From Meghimatium bilineatum (taxonomy: Eukaryota; Mollusca; Gastropoda; Stylommatophora; Philomycidae), in the NCBI GenBank assembly GCA_034231615.1, contig CM067316.1, positions 29,813,714 through 29,877,713 of the forward strand: a DNA stretch of 64,000 nt, given 5' to 3'. A program made the position numbers and the translations under genes. Shown piece after piece: positions 46,829-59,204 of the stretch; position 1 is the stretch's first letter; the number at the start of each line of letters is the position of its first letter. Below the pieces are notes generated by a model. The model was given only the letters and a program-made list of their open reading frames with translations, searched no databases and was not told the origin of the DNA.

Positions 46829-49694
46829 TTATACACAAATTAGGTCTCTTGCTGTTTAGTACGTCAAAACTCAGTGTTCTATTGCATATTACTGACAAAT
46901 TGGGTGTACTGCAGCTTACTACACCAGAAATTGCAGTCTGGACACACGAATTTGGTGTATTCTAGCTTACTACGTTAGAACTCGGTGTATTCTGGCATAT
47001 TACTCACAAGTTCATTGTTCTGAAGCTTACTACATAAGAAGTGAGTGTATTCTGGCCTATTATACATCATTTCGTTGTATTGCAGCATAATACGTCAGAA
47101 TACTGTCGTATTACACACAGATCAGATCTTGCTGTTTAGTACGTCAAAACTCCGTGTTCTATGGCATATTACTCACAAATTGGGTGTACTGCAGCTTACT
47201 ACACCAGAAATTGCAGTCTGGACACACGAATTTGGTGTATTCTAGCTTACTACGTTAGAACTCGGTGTATTCTGGCATATTACTCACAAGTTCATTGTTC
47301 TGAAGCTTACTACACTTGAATTGAGTTTATTCTGGCCTGTTACACATGACTTCGTTGTTTTCCAGCTTAATAACTAAGAACACTGGCGAATTATACACAA
47401 ATTAGGTATCTTGCTGTTTAGTACGTCAAAACTCATTGTTCTATTGCATATTACTCACAAATTGGGTGTACTGAAGCTTACTACACTTGAATTGAGTGTA
47501 TTCTGACTTGTTACACATGACTGTTGTTTTGCAGCTTAATAACTAAGAACACTGGCGAATTATACACAAATTAGGTCTCTTGCTGTTTAGTACGTCAAAA
47601 CTGAGTGTTCTATTGCATATTACTGACAAATTGGGTGTACTGCAGCTTACTACACCAGAAATTGCAGTCTGGACACACGAATTTGGTGTATTCTAGCTTA
47701 CTACGTTAGAACTCGGTGTATTCTGGCATATTACTCACAATTTCATTGTTCTGAAGCTTACTACACTTGAATTGAGTATATTCTGGCATATTATACATCA
47801 TTTCATTTTAATGCAGCATAATACGTCAGAATACTGTCGTATTACACACAAATTAGGTCTTGCTGTTTAGTACGTCAAAACTCAGTGTTTTGTGGCATAT
47901 TACTCACAAATTGGGTGTACTGAAGCTTACTACATTTGAATTGAGTGTATTCTGGCCTGTTACACATGACTTCGTTGTTTTGCAGCTTAATAACTAAGAA
48001 CACTGGCGAATTATACACAAATTAGGTCTCTTGCTGTTTAGTACGTCAAATTGTTCTATTGCATATTACTCACAAATTGGGTGTACTGCAGCTTACTACA
48101 CCAGAAATTGCAGTCTGGACACACGAATTTGGTGTATTCTAGCTTACTACGTTAGAACTCGGTGTATTCTGGCATATTACTCACAAGTTCATTGTTCTGA
48201 AGCTTACTACACTTGGATTGAGTCTATTCTGGCCTATTATACATCATGTCGTAGTAATGCAGCAAAATACGTCAGAATACTGTCGTATTACACACAAATT
48301 AGGTCTTGCTGTTTAGTACGTCAAAACTGAGTGTTTTGTGGCATATTACTCACAAAATGGGTGTACTGAAGCTTACTACACTTGAATTGAGTTTATTCTG
48401 GCCTGTTACACATGACTTCGTTGTTTTCCAGCTTAATAACTAAGAACACTGGCGAATTATACACAAATTAGGTCTCTTGCTGTTTAGTACGTCAAAACTC
48501 ATTGTTCTATTGCATATTACTCACAAATTGGGTGTACTGAAGCTTACTACACTTGAATTGAGTGTATTCTGACTTGTTACACATGACTGTTGTTTTGCAG
48601 CTTAATAACTAAGAACACTGGCGAATTACAGACAAAGTAGGTCTTGCTGTTTAGTATGTGAAAACTCAGTGTTTTGTGGCATATTACTCACAAATTGGGT
48701 GTAATGAAGCTTACTACATTTGAATTGAGTGTATTCTGGCCTGTTACACATGACGTCGTTGTTTTGCAGCTTAATAAATAAGAACACTGGCGAATTATAC
48801 ACAAATTAGGTCTCTTGCTGTTTAGTACGTCAAAACTCAGTGTTCTATGGCATATTACTGACAAATTGGGTGTACTGCAGCTTACTACACCAGAAATTGC
48901 AGTCTGGACACACGAATTTGGTGTATTCTAGCTTACTACGTTAGAACTCGGTGTATTCTGGCATATTACTCACGTTCATTGTTCTGAAGCTTACTACACA
49001 TGAATTGAGTCTATTCTGGCCTATTATACATCATTTCGTAGTAATGCAGCATAATACGTCAGAATACTGTCGTATTACACACAAATTAGGTCTTGCTGTT
49101 TAGTACGTCAAAACTCAGTGTTTTGTGGCATATTACTCACAAATTGGGTGTACTGAAGCTTACTACACTTGAATTGAGTGTATTCTGGCCTGTTACACAT
49201 GACTTCGTTGTTTTGCAGCTTAATAACTAAGAACACTGGCGAATTATACACAAATTAGGTCTCTTGCTGTTTAGTACGTCAAAACTCAGTGTTCTATTGC
49301 ATATTACTGACAAATTGGGTGTACTGCAGCTTACTACACCAGAAATTGCAGTCTGGACACACGAATTTGGTGTATTCTAGCTTACTACGTTAGAACTCGG
49401 TGTATTCTGGCATATTACTCACAAGTTCATTGTTCTGAAGCTTACTACACTTGAATTGAGTCTATTCTGGCCTATTATACATCATGTCGTAGTAATGCAG
49501 CAAAATACGTCAGAATACTGTCGTATTACACACAAATTAGGTATTGCTGTTTAGTACGTCAAAACTGAGTGTTTTGTGGCATATTACTCACAAAATGGGT
49601 GTACTGAAGCTTACTACACTTGAATTGAGTGTATTCTGGCCTGTTACACATGACTTCGTTGTTTTCCAGCTTAATAACTAAGAACACTGGCGAA
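46829..49694 (+). repeat. 2866-bp cassette, copy 3
   Basis: Units: 46829 (562), 47391 (169), 47560 (451), 48011 (446), 48457 (169), 48626 (169), 48795 (449), 49244 (451). The opening unit is module A (280) plus a 282-bp unit lacking s6-s11, joined as ACTTGAATTGAGTTTATTC. It carries an extra 169-bp unit and an extra closing 451-bp unit compared with copy 1. Confidence 0.85.
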
Positions 49695-52107
49695 TTATAC
49701 ACAAATTAGGTCTCTTGCTGTTTAGTACGTCAAAACTCAGTGTTCTATGGCATATTACTCACAAATTGGGTGTACTGCAGCTTACTACACCAGAAATTGC
49801 AGTCTGGACACACGAATTTTGTGCATTCTACCTTACTACGTTAGAACTCGGTGTATTCTGGCATATTACTCCCAAGTTCATTGTTCTGAAGCTTACTACA
49901 TAAGAAGTGAGTGTATTCTGGCCTATTATACATCATTTCGTTGTATTGCAGCATAATACGTCAGAATACTGTCGTATTACACACAGATCAGATCTTGCTG
50001 TTTAGTACGTCAAAACTCAGTGTTCTATGGCATATTACTCACAAATTGGGTGTACTGCAGCTTACTACACCAGAAATTGCAGTCTGGACACACGAATTTG
50101 GTGTATTCTAGCTTACTACGTTAGAACTCGGTGTATTCTGGCATATTACTCACGTTCATTGTTCTGAAGCTTACTACACATGAATTGAGTCTATTCTGGC
50201 CTATTATACATCATTTCGTAGTAATGCAGCATAATACGTCAGAATACTGTCGTATTACACACAAATTAGGTCTTGCTGTTTAGTACGTCAAAACTCAGTG
50301 TTTTGTGGCATATTACTCACAAATTGGGTGTACTGAAGCTTACTACACTTGAATTGAGTGTATTCTGGCCTGTTACACATGACTTCGTTGTTTTGCAGCT
50401 TAATAACTAAGAACACTGGCGAATTATACACAAATTAGGTCTCTTGCTGTTTAGTACGTCAAAACTCAGTGTTCTATTGCATATTACTGACAAATTGGGT
50501 GTACTGCAGCTTACTACACCAGAAATTGCAGTCTGGACACACGAATTTGGTGTATTCTAGCTTACTACGTTAGAACTCGGTGTATTCTGGCATATTACTC
50601 ACAAGTTCATTGTTCTGAAGCTTACTACACTTGAATTGAGTATATTCTGGCATATTATACATCATTTCATTTTAATGCAGCATAATACGTCAGAATACTG
50701 TCGTATTACACACAAATTAGGTCTTGCTGTTTAGTACGTCAAAACTCAGTGTTTTGTGGCATATTACTCACAAATTGGGTGTACTGAAGCTTACTACATT
50801 TGAATTGAGTGTATTCTGGCCTGTTACACATGACTTCGTTGTTTTGCAGCTTAATAACTAAGAACACTGGCGAATTATACACAAATTAGGTCTCTTGCTG
50901 TTTAGTACGTCAAATTGTTCTATTGCATATTACTCACAAATTGGGTGTACTGCAGCTTACTACACAAGAAATTGCAGTCTGGACACACGAATTTGGTGTA
51001 TACTAGCTTACTACGTTAGAACTCGGTGTATTCTGGCATATTACTCACAAGTTCATTGTTCTGAAGCTTACTACACTTGGATTGAGTCTATTCTGGCCTA
51101 TTATACATCATGTCGTAGTAATGCAGCAAAATACGTCAGAATACTGTCGTATTACACACAAATTAGGTCTTGCTGTTTAGTACGTCAAAACTGAGTGTTT
51201 TGTGGCATATTACTCACAAAATGGGTGTACTGAAGCTTACTACACTTGAATTGAGTGTATTCTGGCCTGTTACACATGACTTCGTTGTTTTCCAGCTTAA
51301 TAACTAAGAACACTGGCGAATTATACACAAATTAGGTCTCTTGCTGTTTAGTACGTCAAAACTCATTGTTCTATTGCATATTACTCACAAATTGGGTGTA
51401 CTGAAGCTTACTACACTTGAATTGAGTGTATTCTGACTTGTTACACATGACTGTTGTTTTGCAGCTTAATAACTAAGAACACTGGCGAATTACAGACAAA
51501 GTAGGTCTTGCTGTTTAGTATGTGAAAACTCAGTGTTTTGTGGCATATTACTCACAAATTGGGTGTACTGAAGCTTACTACATTTGAATTGAGTGTATTC
51601 TGGCCTGTTACACATGACGTCGTTGTTTTGCAGCTTAATAAATAAGAACACTGGCGAATTATACACAAATTAGGTCTCTTGCTGTTTAGTACGTCAAAAC
51701 TCAGTGTTCTATGGCATATTACTGACAAATTGGGTGTACTGCAGCTTACTACACCAGAAATTGCAGTCTGGACACACGAATTTGGTGTATTCTAGCTTAC
51801 TACGTTAGAACTCGGTGTATTCTGGCATATTACTCACAAGTTCATTGTTCTGAAACTTACTACACTTGAATTGAGTCTATTCTGGCCTATTATACATCAT
51901 TTCGTAGTAATGCAGCATAATACGTCAGAATACTGTCGTATTACACACAAATTAGGTCCTGCTGTTTAGTACGTCAAAACTCAGTGTTTTGTGGCATATT
52001 ACTCACAAATTGGGTGTACTGAAGCTTACTACACTTGAATTGAGTGTATTCTGACTTGTTACACATGACTGTTGTTTTGCAGCTTAATAACTAAGAACAC
52101 TGGCGAA
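49695..52107 (+). repeat. 2413-bp cassette, copy 4
   Basis: Units: 49695 (729), 50424 (451), 50875 (446), 51321 (169), 51490 (169), 51659 (449). Offset +7239 from copy 1. Differences seen include ACACAAGAAATTG near 50964, GGTGTATACTAGC near 51000, GAGTGTATTC (GAGTTTATTC in copy 1) and GGTCTCTTGC (GGTATCTTGC in copy 1). From about 51838 it leaves the cassette pattern (CACAAGTTC for CACGTTC) and follows the 34.5-kb pattern. Confidence 0.85.
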
Positions 52108-53447
52108 TTATACACAAATTAGGTCTCTTGCTGTTTAGTACGTCAAAACTCAGTGTTCTATGGCATATTACTCACAAATTGGGTGTACTGCAGCTTACTA
52201 CACCAGAAATTGCAGTCTGGACACACGAATTTGGTGTATTCTAGCTTACTACGTTAGAACTCGGTGTATTCTGGCATATTACTCACAAGTTCATTGTTCT
52301 GAAGCTTACTACACTTGAATTGAGTCTATTCTGGCCTATTATACATCATTTCGTAGTAATGCAGCATAATACGTCAGAATAATGTCGTATTACACACAAA
52401 TTAGGTCTTGCTGTTTAGTACGTCAAAACTCAGTTTTGTGGCATATTACTCACAAATTGGGTGTACTGAAGCTTACTACATTTGAATTGAGTGTATTCTG
52501 GCCTGTTACACATGACTTCGTTGTTTTGCAGCTTAATAACTAAGAACACTGGCGAATTATACACAAATTAGGTCTCTTGCTGTTTAGTACGTCAAAACTA
52601 TTGCATATTACTCACAAATTGGGTGTACTGCAGCTTACTACACCAGAAATTGCAGTCTGGACACACGAATTTGGTGTATTCTAGCTTACTACGTTAGAAC
52701 TCGGTGTATTCTGGCATATTACTCACAAGTTCATTGTTCTGAAGCTTACTACACTTGAATTGAGTCTATTCTGGCCTATTATACATCATTTCGTAGTAAT
52801 GCAGCATAATACGTCAGAATACTGTCGTATTACACACAAATTAGGTCCTGCTGTTTAGTACGTCAAAACTCAGTGTTTTGTGGCATATTACTCACAAATT
52901 GGGTGTACTGAAGCTTACTACACTTGAATTGAGTGTATTCTGACTTGTTACACATGACTGTTGTTTTGCAGCTTAATAACTAAGAACACTGGCGAATTAT
53001 ACACAAATTAGGTCTCTTGCTGTTCAGTACGTCAAAACTCAGTGTTCTATGGCATATTACTCACAAATTGGGTGTACTGCAGCTTACTACACCAGAAATT
53101 GCAGTCTGGACACACGAATTTGGTGTATTCTAGCTTACTACGTTAGAACTCGGTGTATTCTGGCATATTACTCACAAGTTCATTGTTCTGAAGCTTACTA
53201 CTATTGAATTGAGTCTATTCTGGCCTATTATACATCATTTCGTAGTAATGCAGCAAAATACGTCTGAATACTGTCGTATTACACACACATTAGGGCTTGC
53301 TGTTTAGTACGTCAAAACTGAGTGTTTTGTGGCATATTACTCACAAATTGGGTGTACTGAAGCTTACTACACTTGAATTGAGTGTATTCTGGCCTGTTAC
53401 ACATGACTTCGTTGTTTTGCAGCTTAATAACTAAGAACACTGGCGAA
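52108..53447 (+). repeat. HOR units 52108-53447
   Basis: Units: 52108 (449), 52557 (440), 52997 (451). 52557 has a 9-bp loss in s16 (GTCAAAACTATTGC). 52108 has ACTCAGTTTTGTGG (2 bp lost) shared with 35275. 52997 has TTCAGTACGTC in s16, ACGTCTGAATACTG in s8 and ATTAGGGCTTGC in s9. Confidence 0.82.
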
Positions 53448-53783
53448 TTATACACAAATTAGGTCTCTTGCTGTTTAGTACGTCAAAACTCAGTGTTCTA
53501 TTGCATATTACTCACATATTGGGTGTACTGCAGCTTACTACACCAGAAATTGCAGTCTGGACACACGAATTTGGTGTATTCTAGCTTACTACGTTAGAAC
53601 TCGGTGAATTCTGGCATATTACTCACGTTCATTGTTCTGAAGCTTAATACATTAGAATTGAGTGTATTCTGGCCTATTATACATCATTTCGTTGTATTTT
53701 AGCATAATACGTCAGAATACTGTCGTATTACACACAGATTAGATCTTGCTGTTTAGTACGTCAAAACTCAGTATTTTGTGGCA

Positions 53784-54072
53784 TATTACTCACAAATTGG
53801 GTGTACTGAAGCTTACTACACTTGAATTGAGTGTATTCTGGCCTGTTACACATGACTTTGGTGTATTCTAGCTAACTACGTTAGAACTCGGTGTATTCTG
53901 TCATATTACTCACAAATTCATTGTTCTGAAGCTTACTACACTTGAATTGAGTCTATTCTGGCCTATTATAATTCATTTCATAGTAATGCAGCATAATACG
54001 TCAGAATACTGTCGTATTACACACAAATTAGGTCTTGCTGTTTAGTACGTCAAAACTCAGTGTTTTGTGGCA
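53784..54072 (+). repeat. 289-bp hybrid module, copy 7
   Basis: The only hybrid module in the right half. Same s13-to-s3 switch, with CTGTCATATTACTC where the others have CTGTAATATTACTC. Confidence 0.85.
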
Positions 54073-54183
54073 TATTACTCACAAATTGGGCGTACTGAAG
54101 CTTGCTACACTTGAATTGAGTGTATTCTGACTTGTTACACATGACTGTTGTTTTGCAGCTTAATAACTAAGAACACTGGCGAA

Positions 54184-54465
54184 TTATACATAAATTAGGT
54201 CTCTTGCTGTTTAGTACGTCAAAACTCAGTGTTCTATGGCATATTACTTACAAATTGGGTGTACTGCAGCTTACTACACCAGAAATTGCAGTCTGGACAC
54301 ACGAATTGGGTGTATTCCAGTTTAGTACGCCAAAACTCGTTGTATTCTGGCATATTACTCACAAATTCATTGTACTGAAGCTTACTACACTAGAATTGAG
54401 TGTATTCTGGCCTGTTACAGATGACTTCGTTGTTTTGCAGCTTAATAACTAAGAACACTGGCGAA
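54184..54465 (+). repeat. 282-bp chimeric unit, left subtype
   Basis: Carries the left-subtype marks of 15597 (TACATAAATTAGG, TTACTTACAAATTG, GTACGCC, ACAGATGAC), 38.6 kb away from that copy. Confidence 0.88.
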
Positions 54466-54636
54466 TTATACACAAATTAGGTCTCTTGCTGTTTAGTACG
54501 TCAAAACTCAGTGTTCTATGGCATATTACTCACAAATTGGGTGTACTGAAGCTTACTACATTTGAATTGAGTGTATTCTGGCCTGTTACACATGTCTTCG
54601 TTGTTTTGCAGCTTAATAACTAAGAACACTGGCGAA

Positions 54637-55085
54637 TTATACACAAATTAGGTCTCTTGCTGTTTAGTACGTCAAAACTCAGTGTTCTATGGCATATTAC
54701 TCACATATTGGGTGTACTGCAGCTTACTACACCAGAAATTGCAGTCTGGACACACGAATTTGGTGTATTCTAGCTTACTACGTTAGAACTCGGTGTATTC
54801 TGGCATATTACTCACAAGTTCGTTGTTCTGAATCTTACTACACTTCAATTGAGTCTATTCTGGCCTATTACACATCATTTCGTAGTAATGCAGCATAATA
54901 CGTCAGAATACTGTCGTATTACACACAAATTAGGTCCTGCTGTTTAGTACGTCAAAACTCAGTGTTTTGTGGCATATTACTCACAAATTGGGTGTACTGA
55001 AGCTTACTACACTTGAATTGAGTGTATTCTGACTTGTTACACATGACTGTTGTTTTGCAGCTTAATAACTAAGAACACTGGCGAA
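54637..55085 (+). repeat. 449-bp HOR unit
   Basis: Full s15-s14 order with the 2-bp-shorter s13. Private changes are ACTCACATATTGG in s1, AAGTTCGTTG and CTGAATCTTAC in s5, and ACTTCAATTGAG in s6. GGTCCTGC in s9 links it to 34503 and 51659. Confidence 0.85.
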
Positions 55086-56258
55086 TTATACACAAATTAG
55101 GTCTCTTGCTGTTTAGTACGTCAAAACTCAGTGTTCTATGGCATATTACTGACAAATTGGGTGTACTGCAGCTTACTACACCAGAAATTGCAGTCTGGAC
55201 ACACGAATTTGGTGTATTCTAGCTTACTACGTTAGAACTCGGTGTATTCTGGCATATTACTCACAAGTTCATTGTTCTGAAGCTTACTACACTTTAATTG
55301 AGTCTATTCTGGCCTATTATACATCATTTCGTAGTAATGCAGCATAATACGTCAGAATAATGTCGTATTACACACAAATTAGGTCTTGCTGTTTAGTACG
55401 TCAAAACTCAGTGTATTCTGGCATATTACTCACAAGTTAATTGTTCTGAAGCTTACTACATAAGAAGTGAGTGTATTCTGGCCTATTATACATCATTTCG
55501 TATTGCAGCATAATACGTCAGAATACTGTCGTATTACACACAGATCAGATCTTGCTGTTTAGTACGTCAAAACTCAGTGTTCTATGGCATATTACTCACA
55601 AATTGGGTGTACTGCAGCTTAATACACCAGAAATTGCAGTCTGGACACACGAATTTGGTGTATTCTAGCTTACTACGTTAGAACTCGGTGTATTCTGGCA
55701 TATTACTCACGTTCATTGTTCTGAAGCTTACTACACATGAATTGAGTCTATTCTGGCCTATTATACATCATTTCGTTGTATTGCAGCATAATACGTCAGA
55801 ATACTGTCGTATTACACACAGATCAGATCTTGCTGTTTAGTACGTCAAAACTCAGTGTTCTATGGCATATTACTCACAAATTGGGTGTACTGCAGCTTAA
55901 TACACCAGAAATTGCAGTCTGGACACACGAATTTGGTGTATTCTAGCTTACTACGTTAGAACTCGGTGTATTCTGGCATATTACTCACGTTCATTGTTCT
56001 GAAGCTTACTACACATGAATTGAGTCTATTCTGGCCTATTATACATCATTTCGTAGTAATGCAGCAAAATACGTCAGAATACTGTCGTATTACACACACA
56101 TTAGGTCTTGCTGTTTAGTACGTCAAAACTGAGTGTTTTGTGGCATATTACTCACAAATTGGGTGTACTGAAGCTTACTACACTTGAATTGAGTGTATTC
56201 TGGCTTGTTACACATGACTTCGTTGTTTTGCAGCTTAATAACTAAGAACACTGGCGAA
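55086..56258 (+). repeat. 1173-bp rearranged unit
   Basis: Contains four A-type stretches and one B. After a first A, s10 (TCAAAACTCA at 55401-55410) runs directly into the end of s4 (GTGTATTCTGGC from 55411), skipping s11-s16 and s1-s3. Then s5 with TTAATTG, ACATAAGAAGTGAG and CATTTCGTATTGC (3 bp lost) follow, then two A modules with ACAGATCAGATC tails and TATTACTCACGTTC, ending in a normal B. The s10-to-s4 switch resembles the junction that defines the chimeric 282-bp units. Confidence 0.83.
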
Positions 56259-56800
56259 TTATACACAAATTAGGTCTCTTGCTGTTTAGTACGTCAAAAC
56301 TCAGTGTTCTATTGCATATTACTCACATATTGGGTGTACTGCAGCTTACTACACCAGAAATTGCAGTCTGGACACACGAATTTGGTGTATTCTAGCTTAC
56401 TACGTTAGAACTCGGTGTATTCTGGCATATTACTCACAAGTTCATTGTTCTGAAGCTTACTACACTTGAATTGAGTGTATTCTGGCCTGTTACAGATGAC
56501 TTCGTTGTTTTGCAGCTTAATAACTAAGAACACTGGCGAATTATACACAAATTAGGTCTCTTGCTGTTTAGTACGTCAAAACTCAGTGTTTTGTGGCATA
56601 TTACTCACAAATTGGGTGTACTGAAGCTTACTACACTTGAATTGAGTGTATTCTGACTTGTTACACATGACTGTTGTTTTGCAGCTTAATAACTAAGAAC
56701 ACTGGCGAATTATACACAAATTAGGTCTCTTGCTGTTTAGTACGTCAAAACTCAGTGTTTTGTGGCATATTACTCACAAATTGGGTGTACTGAAGCTTAC
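56259..56800 (+). repeat. 282-bp non-chimeric unit plus short units
   Basis: 56259 (282) lacks s6-s11 but has ordinary s3 and s4 and TTACAGATGAC in s13; a similar unit is at 62425. It is followed by 56541 (169) and the start of 56710 (167). Confidence 0.82.
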
Positions 56801-59204
56801 GACATTTGAATTGAGTGTATTTTGGCCTGTTACACATGACTTCGTTGTTTTGCAGCTCAATAAGAACACTGGCGAATTATACACAAATTAGGTCTCTTGC
56901 TGTTCAGTACGTCAAAACTCAGTGTTCTATGGCATATTACTCACAAATTGGGTGTACTGCAGCTTACTACACCAGAAATTGCAGTCTGGACACACGAATT
57001 TAGTGCATTCTAGCTTACTACGTTAGAACTCGGTGTATTCTGGCATATTACTCACAAGTTCGTTGTTCTGAAGCTTACTACACTTGAATTGAGTCTATTC
57101 TGGCATATTATACATCATTTCGTAGTAATGCAGCATAATACGTCAGAATACTGTCGTATTACACACAAATTAGGTCTTGCTGTTTAGTACGTCAAAACTC
57201 AGTGTTTTGTGGCATATTACTCACAAATTGGGTGTACTGAAGCTTACTACACTTGAATTGAGTGTATTCTGGCCTGTTACACATGACTTCGTTGTTTTGC
57301 AGCTTAATAACTAAGAACACTGGCGAATTATACACAAATTAGGTCTCTTGCTGTTTAGTACGTCAAAATTCATTGTTCTATTGCATATTACTCACAAATT
57401 GGGTGTACTGAAGCTTACTACACTTGAATTGAGTGTATTCTGACTTGTTACACATGACTGTTGTTTTGCAGCTTAATAACTAAGAACACTGGCGAATTAC
57501 ACACAAATTAGGTCTTGCTGTTTAGTACGTCAAAACTCAGTGTTTTGTGGCATATTACTCACAAATTGGGTGTACTGAAGCTTACTACATTTGAATTGAG
57601 TGTATTTTGGCCTGTTACACATGACTTCGTTGTTTTGCAGCTCAATAAGAACACTGGCGAATTATACACAAATTAGGTCTCTTGCTGTTCAGTACGTCAA
57701 AACTCAGTGTTCTATGGCATATTACTCACAAATTGGGTGTACTGCAGCTTACTACACCAGAAATTGCAGTCTGGACACACGAATTTAGTGCATTCTAGCT
57801 TACTACGTTAGAACTCGGTGTATTCTGGCATATTACTCACAAGTTCGTTGTTCTGAAGCTTACTACACTTGAATTGAGTCTATTCTGGCATATTATACAT
57901 CATTTCGTAGTAATGCAGCATAATACGTCAGAATACTGTCGTATTACACACAAATTAGGTCTTGCTGTTTAGTACGTCAAAACTCAGTGTTTTGTGGCAT
58001 ATTACTCACAAATTGGGTGTACTGAAGCTTACTACACTTGAATTGAGTGTATTCTGGCCTGTTACACATGACTTCGTTGTTTTGCAGCTTAATAACTAAG
58101 AACACTGGCGAATTATACACAAATTAGGTCTCTTGCTGTTTAGTACGTCAAAACTCATTGTTCTATTGCATATTACTCACAAATTGTGTGTACTGCAGCT
58201 TACTACACCAGAAATTGCAGTCTGGACACACGAATTTGGTGTATTCTAGCTTACTACGTTAGAACTCGGTGTATTCTGGCATATTACTCACAAATTGGGT
58301 GTACGGAAGCTTACTACACTTGAATTGAGTCTATTCTGGCCTATTATACATCATTTCGTAGTAATGCAGCATAATACGTCAGAATACTGTCGTATTACAC
58401 ACAAATTAGGTCTTGCTGTTTAGTACGTCAAAACTCAGTGTTCTATTGCATATTACTCACAAATTGGGTGTACTGCGGCTTACTACACCAGAAATTGCAG
58501 TCTGGACACACGAATTTGATGTATTCTAGCTTACTACGTTAGAACTCGGTGTATTCTGGCATATTACTCACAAGTTAATTGTTCTGAAGCTTACTACATA
58601 AGAAGTGAGTGTATTCTGGCCTATTATACATCATTTCGTATTGCAGCATAATACGTCAGAATACTGTCGTATTACACACAGATCAGATCTTGCTGTTTAC
58701 GTCAAAACCCAGTGTTCTATGGCATATTACTCACAAATTGGGTGTACTGCAGCTTAATACACCAGAAATTGCAGTCTGGACACGAATTTGGTGTATTCTA
58801 GCTTACTACGTTAGAACTCGGTGTATTCTGGCATATTACTCACGTTCATTGTTCTGAAGCTTACTACACATGAATTGAGTCTATTCTGGCCTATTATACA
58901 TCATTTCGTAGTAATGCAGCATAATACGTCAGAATACTGTTGTATTACACACAAATTAGGTCTTGTTGTTTAGTACGTCAAAACTCAGTGTTTTGTGGCA
59001 TATTACTCACAAATTGGGTGTACTGAAGCTTACTACACTTGAATTGAGTGTATTCTGGCCTGTTACACATGACTTCGTTGTTTTGCAGCTTAATAACTAA
59101 GAACACTGGCGAATTATACACAAATTAGGTCTCTTGCTGTTTAGTACGTCAAAACTCATTGTTCTATTGCATATTACTCACAAATTGGGTGTACTGAAGC
59201 TTAC
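56801..59204 (+). repeat. 2404-bp tandem duplication, copy 1
   Basis: Begins in s12 at the private TTACGACATTTG. Units: 56877 (451), 57328 (169), 57497 (165), 57662 (451), 58113 (1001), 59114 (167, continuing). Marks are GTGTATTTTGGCC, CAGCTCAATAAG, GAATTTAGTGC and AAGTTCGTTG. There is an internal 785-bp repeat (56815 and 57600). 58113 is an A-A-A-B unit like 35848 with extra losses: CTGTTTACGTC (3 bp), GGACACGAATTTGG (2 bp) and CATTTCGTATTGC (3 bp). Confidence 0.88.
58113..59113 (+). repeat. ~1000-bp unit with three A modules (A-A-A-B)
   Basis: Homologue of 35848-36856 (shared ATTGTGTGTACTG, GGTGTACGGAAGC, AAGAAGTGAG, ACAGATCAGATC and CACGTTC), shorter by 8 bp through three small losses. 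Confidence 0.85.

Larger units (their letters stand above)
53448..54636 (+). repeat. Left-family island: 736 + 282 + 171-bp units
   Basis: The order hybrid-containing unit, left-subtype chimeric unit, ACATGTCTTCG B unit is that of 14859-16049, at an offset of about 38.6 kb. It shares GTGAATTCTGG, CGTTGTATTTTAGC, GATTAGATCTTGC, TTACTTACAAATTG and ACAGATGAC. Its neighbours on both sides are right-family units, so it looks like a transferred block. It has acquired the right-family TATTACTCACGTTC (2 bp lost). Confidence 0.83.
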
